Source: Candidatus Woesearchaeota archaeon (lineage in GTDB: Archaea; Nanobdellota; Nanobdellia; SCGC-AAA011-G17; GW2011-AR17). From it: a DNA stretch of 5,165 bases. Positions 1 through 4,481 of this stretch are shown here, piece by piece. The DNA is taken from NCBI GenBank assembly GCA_009691355.1, contig SICW01000054.1, positions 1 through 5,165 of the forward strand, in the 5' to 3' direction. Under the pieces are notes generated by a model. It was not told the origin of the DNA, ran no database searches, and saw only the letters and a list, made by a program, of their open reading frames with translations. A program made the translations under genes and the position numbers. How positions within the stretch are numbered: the stretch's first letter is position 1; each line of letters starts with the position of its first letter.

Positions 1-369
1 CATTGGCTTCAAACGTACATTCACAGAATCTTTTGTCACAACAAGGAAAGCATCATCTACTCTTTTTTTTGCTCGTTTAACAAGTCTTTTTACATGAGGA
101 GGAAGGATTTCCATACTTATTAATTCTGTCGTACAAGCATTTCCTTGTACCCCTGTAATTTTAAAACGTGCTTCAAGATTTTGTTTTTTTGTTGCACGAA
201 GAACTGTCCCTAAATTTATTTTAATCCCTCTTCCAGTAAGAAGGCTAGGATCTGTCGCACAAGTTTCACCAAAAACAACATTGTTAAACATAGTTGGAGC
301 TTGTACAGCATACCATCGTTTCTTTTCCACGGATACTCGTGTTTTTTTTGTGATAACTTTTTTTGCCAT
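1..369 (-). CDS. rps3ae: Ribosomal protein eS1 (S3Ae), N-terminal part, cut by window edge
   Basis: This is a small-subunit ribosomal protein of the archaeal/eukaryotic type, part of the 30S platform near the mRNA exit. The 123 visible codons run open from an ATG at 367-369 to the left edge, so the C-terminal part is missing. The protein starts with a lysine-rich tail, then a KRWYAVQAPTMFNN segment that matches the family's conserved W-Y-x-V-x-A-P-x-x-F opening, then GETCATDP and LLTGRGIKINLG. Near residues 90-122 come VKRLVKRAKKRVDD and VTKDSVNVRLKPM, matching the family's basic helix and the following strand. The ATG lies four bases after the uS15 stop codon, so the two are almost certainly co-transcribed. 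No Shine-Dalgarno is visible; the start is fixed by the family N-terminus and the spacing. Recognition is from family patterns, not a search. Confidence 0.9.
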   Translation of the reverse strand, partial: MAKKVITKKTRVSVEKKRWYAVQAPTMFNNVVFGETCATDPSLLTGRGIKINLGTVLRATKKQNLEARFKITGVQGNACTTELISMEILPPHVKRLVKRAKKRVDDAFLVVTKDSVNVRLKPM

Positions 370-373
370 TTTT

Positions 374-829
374 TTACTCTAGATACAATTTAGCTTGTGT
401 TTTATCATAAGACCAATTCTCAGGAAGAACTTTCTTTGCTCTATAATACCCAGCAAGTCTTTTAATTTTTGATTCTGTTAACTGAGATCCACGAAGTGCA
501 ACCATATCATGCCTATTATCTTCCATATGTTTCATCTCAGCAATATGTTTTTTAATAAGGAACATAAGTTCTTCAGGTATTTTCTTAACTAATTTCTTTT
601 CTTTAATAACTTGACCAATAGTTTTTCCTAAAAGTGCTTTGACTGAGGGAATACCATAAGAGTCTCGTAAAACTAGTCCAATATAACTACAACTTTTTTC
701 TTGTTTTACAAATTTCACAATAAGTTGTTCTACTTCTGCAGCTTTGTAACTAACCCAACTAGGGACAGTTTTATCTACAGGTTTATGACTTCCTGCCTTT
801 CCTCTAGCTTTTGAATAATGTGTTGCCAT
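374..829 (-). CDS. rps15: Ribosomal protein uS15, archaeal type (eukaryotic S13 homologue)
   Basis: This 30S protein binds the central domain of 16S rRNA. At 151 residues it has the archaeal/eukaryotic length; bacterial S15 is near 89. The archaeal extension covers roughly residues 1-75: an R-G-K-A-G-S-H-K-P start, PSWVSYKAAEVEQLIVKF, then IGLVLRDSYGIPSVK at about 50-64, which is the family signature. The S15 core follows, with HMEDNRHD at about 101-108, the LRGSQLTESKIKRLAGYYR helix at about 112-130, and LPENWSYD near 135-142. The stop codon is TAA, and eS1 starts four bases later. In many archaea a RecJ-like DHH gene lies between these two genes; here it is absent. No Shine-Dalgarno precedes the ATG. 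The upstream region holds TATA-like boxes and a hairpin, annotated separately. Confidence 0.96.
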   Translation of the reverse strand: MATHYSKARGKAGSHKPVDKTVPSWVSYKAAEVEQLIVKFVKQEKSCSYIGLVLRDSYGIPSVKALLGKTIGQVIKEKKLVKKIPEELMFLIKKHIAEMKHMEDNRHDMVALRGSQLTESKIKRLAGYYRAKKVLPENWSYDKTQAKLYLE

Positions 830-842
830 GTTTTAGTATAAT

Positions 843-861
843 GGAGAAAACGTCTTTCTCC
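843..861 (-). promoter_or_regulatory. Hairpin in the uS15 leader region
   Basis: A perfect 7-bp inverted repeat, GGAGAAA at 843-849 and TTTCTCC at 855-861, encloses a 5-base loop. In the minus-strand transcript it would form 14 bases upstream of the uS15 ATG, provided transcription starts far enough upstream. It is not followed by a run of U, so it does not look like a bacterial terminator. Bacterial S15 controls its own translation by binding leader RNA; a similar role here is only a guess. The GGAG in the 5' arm is too far from the ATG (over 30 bases) to act as a normal ribosome binding site. Confidence 0.4.
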
Positions 862-917
862 GGTATAAGCTTGCTTTCACAATCCTATCCATTGTTTAAG
901 TATAGAAAAAATCCAAG

Positions 918-927
918 GTTTATAAAC
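918..927 (-). promoter_or_regulatory. Candidate TATA box for the uS15-eS1 operon
   Basis: The palindrome GTTTATAAAC is the best TATA-like match upstream of uS15. A start about 25 bases downstream would give a leader near 70 bases that includes the hairpin at 843-861. Weaker alternatives lie closer to the gene, TCTATACTTA around 896-905 and CTTATACC around 863-870, and would give shorter leaders with or without the hairpin. In DNA this AT-rich such matches arise easily, so the choice is tentative. Read-through from the small membrane protein gene 122 bp upstream is also possible. Confidence 0.4.
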
Positions 928-951
928 ATTACGGTATGTCATAGATTTCTT

Positions 952-1236
952 CTATTTGAAATAGGCATCAATAATCAATTGACAAAGACCACCACAAAGA
1001 AGAAAAGGCACAGAAGTTAAGAAACATCCTAAAGCTTGCTTAGGGATTTGCCAAGGATTCGTTAACTCATCAAAGAGGGGTCCATAAACTAACTGTTGTT
1101 CAAGCATTTCTCTATGCCTTTGCATTTCCAAAAGGGATCCAGAATGTTCCCGGATTCGGCTCCTCTTAGTTTCTTCATTAATCTCTTGTATTGTATCATC
1201 TATAGCTTTTCTTATCTCTAATCTTTTTTCTTCCAT
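952..1236 (-). CDS. Small tail-anchored membrane protein of unknown function
   Basis: I do not recognise this 94-residue protein. Residues 1-50 are strongly charged and probably helical or coiled-coil (starting MEEKRLEIRKAIDD and continuing with many E, K, R and Q). Residues 51-67 contain two prolines, and residues 68-91 form one hydrophobic segment (ALGCFLTSVPFLLCGG and on), followed by a short AYFK end. That predicts a cytoplasmic front anchored by a C-terminal membrane helix. The start at 1236 is chosen because an AGGAG lies 7 bases upstream. A longer frame opening at 1323 would run into the divergent TrmB gene and add a hydrophobic N-terminus with no ribosome site. The gene shares its promoter region with the TrmB regulator and may be under its control. 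Confidence 0.65.
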   Translation of the reverse strand: MEEKRLEIRKAIDDTIQEINEETKRSRIREHSGSLLEMQRHREMLEQQLVYGPLFDELTNPWQIPKQALGCFLTSVPFLLCGGLCQLIIDAYFK

Positions 1237-1243
1237 AGTGTTT

Positions 1244-1248
1244 CTCCT
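1244..1248 (-). promoter_or_regulatory. Shine-Dalgarno AGGAG of the small membrane protein gene
   Basis: AGGAG lies 7 bases before the ATG at 1234-1236 and decides the start against two upstream in-frame ATGs (1260 and 1323). It is the only clear Shine-Dalgarno seen before any gene start in the window. Confidence 0.65.
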
Positions 1249-1268
1249 ACAAGCCTCCATATCCAAAA

Positions 1269-1278
1269 GTATATTAAA
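1269..1278 (+). promoter_or_regulatory. Candidate TATA box of the TrmB-family gene
   Basis: GTATATTAAA is centred about 35 bases before the TrmB ATG, so transcription would start about 10 bases before the gene. Read on the other strand, the same bases (TTTAATATAC) could serve the small membrane protein gene, although a start from there would fall at its Shine-Dalgarno. TGTATAAC on the minus strand at 1289-1296 fits that gene better, giving a leader near 30 bases that keeps the ribosome site. The two promoters are thus packed face to face in 72 bp. Confidence 0.45.
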
Positions 1279-1288
1279 GAGTGTTGTA
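1276..1288 (-). repeat. 13-base promoter element, copy 1
   Basis: On the minus strand this reads TACAACACTCTTT and runs into AATATAC, a TATA-like sequence upstream of the small membrane protein gene. The same 13 bases recur exactly at 2768-2780 in the same orientation, again joined to a TATA-like sequence, upstream of the glycosyltransferase gene. It overlaps one arm of the dyad at 1282-1301. Confidence 0.5.
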
Positions 1289-1301
1289 GTTATACACAAC
1301 A
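1282..1301. promoter_or_regulatory. Dyad in the divergent promoter, candidate operator
   Basis: TGTTGT (1282-1287) and ACAACA (1296-1301) form an inverted repeat with 6-base arms and an 8-base spacer. It sits between the TATA box and the expected start of the TrmB gene and covers the likely TATA box of the small membrane protein gene. A regulator bound here would block both promoters, as in autoregulation. It does not match the TACT-N3-AGTA type motif known for Thermococcus TrmB-like regulators. The arms are short, so chance is possible. Confidence 0.35.
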
Positions 1302-1308
1302 ACAACAA

Positions 1309-2031
1309 ATGGATATAACCCAACTGTCAGAAGCAGGTTTAAGAAAAAACCAAGCAAAAACATACCTCGAAGTACTCAAACACCCAGGCCAATCTGGAGG
1401 AAAAATTGCAAAAAACCTAATGATAGACCGGTCTTTTACATATAACACTCTTAATTCTTTAGTAAACAAAGGCTTAATCAGTTATATCACAAAGGGGAAG
1501 ATTAGAATTTTTTATGCCACAGACCCAGAAAACCTATTGAAAGACATAGAAGAGAAAAGAAAAAGAATAGAAGGCATAGTAGAAGAACTAAAAACAATAA
1601 AGGAGCCTTCAAAAGGAGAAAGGTCTGTGGTCATTTATGAAGGAAGACAAGGTTTAAAGGCATATATCAGAGATCTATTAAATGCAAAAAGTTTTGAAAC
1701 ATTAGGTGGTGGAGGAAATTTAAGTATCTTAAAGGCTATTAAGCATGAATATCCCCATTATCTCAAAGAGTTTACAAAAAGAAAAATAAAAGGAAAACTT
1801 ATCACCTCTCAGAAGAATAAAGAAATTATGAAAGAGATATATAAAGAAGCCCAGGTAGATATAAAAACATTTGAAGGACTAGAAAATAATGTTAACTTTA
1901 CAATGTTCAAAGATAAAGTAGCAATCTATTCAGCAGAGGAGCAACCCTTTGTTATCATTATAGACAACAAGAATATTAGTAAAAGTCTAAGAACATATTT
2001 TGAAAAGTTATGGAAAGCAGCAAAAAATTAA
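1309..2031 (+). CDS. TrmB-family transcriptional regulator, short form
   Basis: This is a DNA-binding regulator of the archaeal TrmB family, whose members often control sugar or central metabolism genes. Residues 1-75 form a winged helix-turn-helix: LRKNQAKTYLEVLKHPGQSG, then GKIAKNLMIDRSFTYNTLNSL as the recognition region, then GLISYITKGKIRIFYATDP as the wing. Residues 76-100 are a charged helix rich in E, K and R, the usual dimerising linker. Residues 105-240 match the family's phospholipase-D-like middle domain, with SVVIYEGRQGLKAYIRDLL near its start and a conserved-looking GGGG turn near 134. At 240 residues it lacks the extra C-terminal sugar-binding domain of full TrmB (about 340), so its effector is unknown. 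It starts at the first ATG, behind a CAA-repeat leader with no Shine-Dalgarno. Its stop overlaps that of the convergent glycosyltransferase. Confidence 0.87.
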   Translation: MDITQLSEAGLRKNQAKTYLEVLKHPGQSGGKIAKNLMIDRSFTYNTLNSLVNKGLISYITKGKIRIFYATDPENLLKDIEEKRKRIEGIVEELKTIKEPSKGERSVVIYEGRQGLKAYIRDLLNAKSFETLGGGGNLSILKAIKHEYPHYLKEFTKRKIKGKLITSQKNKEIMKEIYKEAQVDIKTFEGLENNVNFTMFKDKVAIYSAEEQPFVIIIDNKNISKSLRTYFEKLWKAAKN

Positions 2032-2050
2032 TTTCTTCCTTGCTTCTTCA
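2022..2050. terminator. Candidate bidirectional terminator at convergent gene ends
   Basis: The TrmB stop (2029-2031) and the glycosyltransferase stop (2028-2030) overlap. On the minus strand the stop is followed at once by six T (2022-2027). On the plus strand the TrmB stop is followed by a pyrimidine-rich run, TTTCTTCCTTGCTTCTTC. Archaeal terminators are often simple T-rich tracts, so both ends could terminate here, each inside the other gene's last codons. No hairpin is needed or seen. Confidence 0.35.
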
Positions 2051-2741
2051 GTTCCCAATAACTAAAAGGTCTATCTTTATACAAATGTTTACATTTTACA
2101 GAGGTATCTAAGTAGAACTCAAAGCCCTTATCCCACACATCAACTCCAAGCCAGCGATCATCCCATGCATCCATTTCTAAAGAATATCTAAATTCAATCT
2201 TTTCCAAAACTTTTCTTTTAAAGAGAATACATCCCATACCAGCAAAAGCAATTGTAAGAAGATGATCAGCCCACATTTCAGAATCAAGCAAGTATCCTGT
2301 ATTATTCCAATCTTTATGTTCTTTGGAAAACGCCCAAGCAAAAGGCATAACCTTCACCTCACCATTTCCAATATCATGATGCCCAAAATACATCCCAGAA
2401 ACCACATCCTTATCATGAGCCATCAGTTTTTCAATAACATCTGGGGGAGGAATCACATCTTGATCTAAGATCAATAAGTAATCATAATCCTCATCAAGAA
2501 CTTTCTGTCGTATTCTATTATGATCCCTAGTAACCATATCTCTAATTCTATGAAGGTGTTCACTCTTTTCTACAGAAAACCCCGAAGTGAGTACACGTTG
2601 ATAAAAACGCATCCCCGGAGAATTATCTACAAAGAAAATATCTTTTCTAGGATAAGTTAATGATCGTAATGCTCGTGCAAACTCTGGAAAGCAGTACTCG
2701 TACCACTCACATATGGGTGCTGCAACAAGGACTTTTTTCAT
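2028..2741 (-). CDS. Glycosyltransferase, GT-A fold (GT2-like)
   Basis: The 237-residue protein probably transfers a sugar from a nucleotide-sugar donor at the cytoplasmic side. Residues 1-12 (MKKVLVAAPICE) are the first strand of the nucleotide-binding fold, and DIFFVDNSPG (34-43) is the second. YDYLLILDQDVIPPPDVIEKL at about 86-106 carries the DxD metal and donor motif (D93, D95). AGMGCILFKRKVLEKI (167-182) is the acceptor-side strand and turn common in these families. DRWLGVDVWDKGFEFYLDTSVKCKH (195-219) resembles the E/D-D-x-x-x-x-x-x-x-x-G segment and closing histidine of related enzymes. No membrane segment is seen. Donor and acceptor cannot be told from sequence. The start at 2741 has a TATA-like box 26 bases upstream and no Shine-Dalgarno, which suggests a leaderless mRNA separate from the TrhO-TrmR unit. 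Confidence 0.8.
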   Translation of the reverse strand: MKKVLVAAPICEWYEYCFPEFARALRSLTYPRKDIFFVDNSPGMRFYQRVLTSGFSVEKSEHLHRIRDMVTRDHNRIRQKVLDEDYDYLLILDQDVIPPPDVIEKLMAHDKDVVSGMYFGHHDIGNGEVKVMPFAWAFSKEHKDWNNTGYLLDSEMWADHLLTIAFAGMGCILFKRKVLEKIEFRYSLEMDAWDDRWLGVDVWDKGFEFYLDTSVKCKHLYKDRPFSYWELKKQGRN

Positions 2742-2746
2742 AGCCC

Positions 2747-2752
2747 AAAAAA
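2747..2752 (-). terminator. T-tract, possible terminator of the TrhO-TrmR transcript
   Basis: Six T on the minus strand lie about 30 bases past the methyltransferase stop and just before the glycosyltransferase ATG. With the CTTTT at 2767-2771 this makes the whole gap T-rich. It could end the upstream transcript while the glycosyltransferase starts its own leaderless mRNA. Weak evidence; read-through is equally possible. Confidence 0.25.
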
Positions 2753-2762
2753 GAAACTAGCC

Positions 2763-2771
2763 ATTTAAAAG
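2763..2771 (-). promoter_or_regulatory. Candidate TATA box of the glycosyltransferase gene (leaderless)
   Basis: CTTTTAAAT on the minus strand is centred 26 bases before the A of the glycosyltransferase ATG. This is the spacing expected if transcription starts at or next to the start codon. The absence of a Shine-Dalgarno agrees with a leaderless message. It is directly preceded by, and partly overlaps, the 13-base element at 2768-2780. Confidence 0.5.
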
Positions 2772-2780
2772 AGTGTTGTA
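2768..2780 (-). repeat. 13-base promoter element, copy 2
   Basis: TACAACACTCTTT on the minus strand is identical to 1276-1288. It begins right after the methyltransferase stop codon and lies at the BRE/TATA position of the glycosyltransferase promoter. Only one half of the dyad seen at copy 1 is present here. Confidence 0.5.
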
Positions 2781-3332
2781 TTAGCGACTGCGTATCTTTT
2801 GGCTCACACCAAGGCCATCAACACCAAAAAGAACAAACTCAGTATGGAGTTGAGAATGTTCACCTATTTTTTTTTTATAATCGGCACAACCTACAAAGAG
2901 AATATTATCCGCAACAATATAACCCCCCACTTTCAAAAGAGAAATACAATTTTCTAAAACTGCCAAATATTGTTTTTTTGCAAAATCAATAAAAATAAGA
3001 TCAAAAGTTTGATGATTCTTAGAATCCCTAACCAGTTTTTCTATTTCTACAACAGCATCACCAATAACAACCTTTGCTTGAACTTTATTCTGAGAAAAAG
3101 TTTTTACAGCCTCTTGAGCAATACGACCATCCATCTCTATGGTCAACAACACTGCACCCTGACTTCCAAGAATGCTCCCACTATAGCCATTTGCAGTCCC
3201 CAATTCTAAAATTCTTTGAGGTAGTAACTCAATAACTTTATCGTAAAGCCACTTTCCTTTTTTAGGGCCTAGAATCGGAATACCACGTTCAATACTCTTC
3301 TCTTCCAATACTTTCAAATCTTCAAATTTCAT
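2781..3332 (-). CDS. trmR: TrmR-like O-methyltransferase, predicted tRNA ho5U34 methyltransferase
   Basis: This is a class I SAM-dependent methyltransferase of the metal-dependent O-methyltransferase (COMT-like) family. It resembles Bacillus TrmR (YrrM), which methylates 5-hydroxyuridine at tRNA position 34 to 5-methoxyuridine. The SAM motif is RILELGTANGYSGS (40-53), with acidic residue E66 in TIEMD, GDA at 91-93, DLIFIDFAKKQY at 111-122 and ADNILFVG at 141-148. By comparison with TrmR, D116, D142 and N143 are the likely Mg ligands. The end DGLGVSQK (172-179) matches the family's DGLAISKK. At 183 residues it is about 30 shorter than TrmR, mainly at the N-terminus. Its ATG overlaps the TrhO stop as ATGA, implying translational coupling, and TrhO makes exactly the expected substrate. 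A different small-molecule O-methyltransferase role cannot be excluded from sequence. An A10 tract encodes K153-K155. Confidence 0.8.
   Translation of the reverse strand: MKFEDLKVLEEKSIERGIPILGPKKGKWLYDKVIELLPQRILELGTANGYSGSILGSQGAVLLTIEMDGRIAQEAVKTFSQNKVQAKVVIGDAVVEIEKLVRDSKNHQTFDLIFIDFAKKQYLAVLENCISLLKVGGYIVADNILFVGCADYKKKIGEHSQLHTEFVLFGVDGLGVSQKIRSR
2867..2876 (-). repeat. A10 homopolymer inside the methyltransferase gene
   Basis: Ten A on the coding strand encode K153-K155 and the first base of I156. The tract is the longest single-base run in the window and lies ahead of the last 27 codons, which include the conserved DGLGVSQK. Slippage here would remove that end. A low-complexity accident in AT-rich DNA is the simpler reading. 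Confidence 0.6.
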
Positions 3333-4450
3333 GCTTCTACCAAAAAAACCAGATCATGTGTTCTTATTCTTTCCTGTACTGGAAAAGTTATTCTCATTCC
3401 TGAATATGCTTCTTCTAAAGCATTTCCATCATAATCACGGAGCTCAATAATTGTTTGTTTTACCTTCTGTGTTGTAGTACCTGAAAATACCACGATAGAA
3501 TTTTTTTTGAGTTTTCCTTCAACACGCACAAGTACCACAGAGGGCTTAGAATAATAATTTTCAACAACACCTACAATAGGAAGTGTTTCTTTTTTCTCTT
3601 GTACCAGTCTCTGTCTTGGTGCATGCATACATGCTTCACTACAAGTATTATGCATTTTCCCCCGACAAGAAACACAGCAAACAAACAAATCATCACAATC
3701 TAGATTAAAACAATTGGTATACTCAGCACAAGGTTGTCCACAAAGTACACAAGAACTAACAGGCTTCTCAGTGTAAGAGGAAAGTCTATCATCAAACACA
3801 AAACAAGCACCTTCATAGTAGGTTTCCGGATAGTGATTAACGTAATTAATAATTCCGCCATCTAATTGATACACATGTGCAAAGCCTTGTGTTTTCATAT
3901 ATGCAGAAGCTTTTTCACAACGAATACCTCCCGTACAATACATCACAACCTCTTTATCTTTGAGATTCTCAAGCTTCTCAATTGCTTTAGGAAATTCCTT
4001 AAATGTTTTAATAGGAAGAACAACAGCACCCTTAAATTTTCCAACAACAGCTTCATGTTCATTGCGTGCATCTATAATCACAAAATCTTTTTGAGTATCA
4101 TACCATGATTTCAATTGTTCAGGAGAAATATGTTGAGCACTTTCAGAAACAGACACATCCTTTCCAAGAACAACAATCTCTTTTCGTACACGCACAACAA
4201 GCTTATGGTACACTTGTTCAGCAACAGTTTGCTCTCTATATGTTAACTGATGAAAATAACTTTCTAAAAAGAATTGAAACTCTGCAATCTTTTGATCTTC
4301 ACCACATACCGCACCATTAATCCCTTCATCACCAACCAAAACCCTTCCTAAGATCTGAAGTCCCTTACATTTTTCAGCAATAACTTCTTGAAGAGCTTCT
4401 GAATTTTCTAAAGCAACATAACGATAAAAGGAAATGACTCTATAAACCAT
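3329..4450 (-). CDS. trhO: tRNA U34 hydroxylase TrhO with extra C-terminal U32-type barrel
   Basis: TrhO (YceA) uses oxygen to hydroxylate uridine 34 of tRNA to 5-hydroxyuridine. The N-terminal acylphosphatase-like domain (1-100) shows YRYVAL, GRVLVGDEGINGAVCG and FHQLTYREQ. The rhodanese domain (about 108-206) has IIDARNEHEAVVGKFKGAV and the active loop VMYCTGGIRCEKA with C172, then YQLDGGIINY. GACFVFDDRLS (214-224) is also typical. Residues 234-274 hold ten cysteines (C234, C237, C241, C247, C252, C258, C259, C262, C270, C274), probably zinc sites. Known TrhO proteins of about 320-350 residues end near here or in a variable tail; this one has 373. Residues 291-371 look like a separate beta-barrel: PIVGVVENYY, VEGKLKKNSIVVFSG, ELRDYDGNALEEAYSG and VQERIRTHDLVFLV fit the C-terminal domain of U32 proteins such as TrhP. 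A TATA box about 24 bases before the ATG and no Shine-Dalgarno suggest a leaderless mRNA. Confidence 0.92.
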   Translation of the reverse strand: MVYRVISFYRYVALENSEALQEVIAEKCKGLQILGRVLVGDEGINGAVCGEDQKIAEFQFFLESYFHQLTYREQTVAEQVYHKLVVRVRKEIVVLGKDVSVSESAQHISPEQLKSWYDTQKDFVIIDARNEHEAVVGKFKGAVVLPIKTFKEFPKAIEKLENLKDKEVVMYCTGGIRCEKASAYMKTQGFAHVYQLDGGIINYVNHYPETYYEGACFVFDDRLSSYTEKPVSSCVLCGQPCAEYTNCFNLDCDDLFVCCVSCRGKMHNTCSEACMHAPRQRLVQEKKETLPIVGVVENYYSKPSVVLVRVEGKLKKNSIVVFSGTTTQKVKQTIIELRDYDGNALEEAYSGMRITFPVQERIRTHDLVFLVEA

Positions 4451-4469
4451 AAAATAAAAGTCTAAAGGG

Positions 4470-4479
4470 TATTTAAAAA
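4470..4479 (-). promoter_or_regulatory. Candidate TATA box of the trhO-trmR operon (leaderless)
   Basis: TTTTTAAATA on the minus strand is centred 24-25 bases before the A of the TrhO ATG, the spacing for transcription starting at the start codon. It lies just after the stop codon of the upstream MFS gene (4482-4484). The pair therefore probably has its own promoter although the gap to the transporter is only 31 bp. Confidence 0.5.
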
Positions 4480-4481
4480 GC

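Noticed and set aside
830..951. A tRNA or box C/D-type small RNA between uS15 and the small membrane protein gene
   Set aside because: I found no cloverleaf pairing, no T-loop-like motif and no paired C and D boxes on either strand; only the short hairpin stands out.
811..1020. Plus-strand frame of 69 codons across the uS15 upstream region
   Set aside because: It overlaps the ends of two minus-strand genes, has no recognisable motif or ribosome site, and covers sequence better explained as promoter and leader.
1234..1323. N-terminal extension of the small membrane protein from an ATG at 1323
   Set aside because: It would overlap the first codons of the divergent TrmB gene, has no ribosome site, and the AGGAG at 1244-1248 points to the ATG at 1236.
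4105..4320. Plus-strand frame of 71 codons inside trhO
   Set aside because: It lies antisense within a well-conserved gene and shows low-complexity residues without family features. The same holds for the plus-strand frames at 2262-2468, 2970-3209 and 3866-4108.
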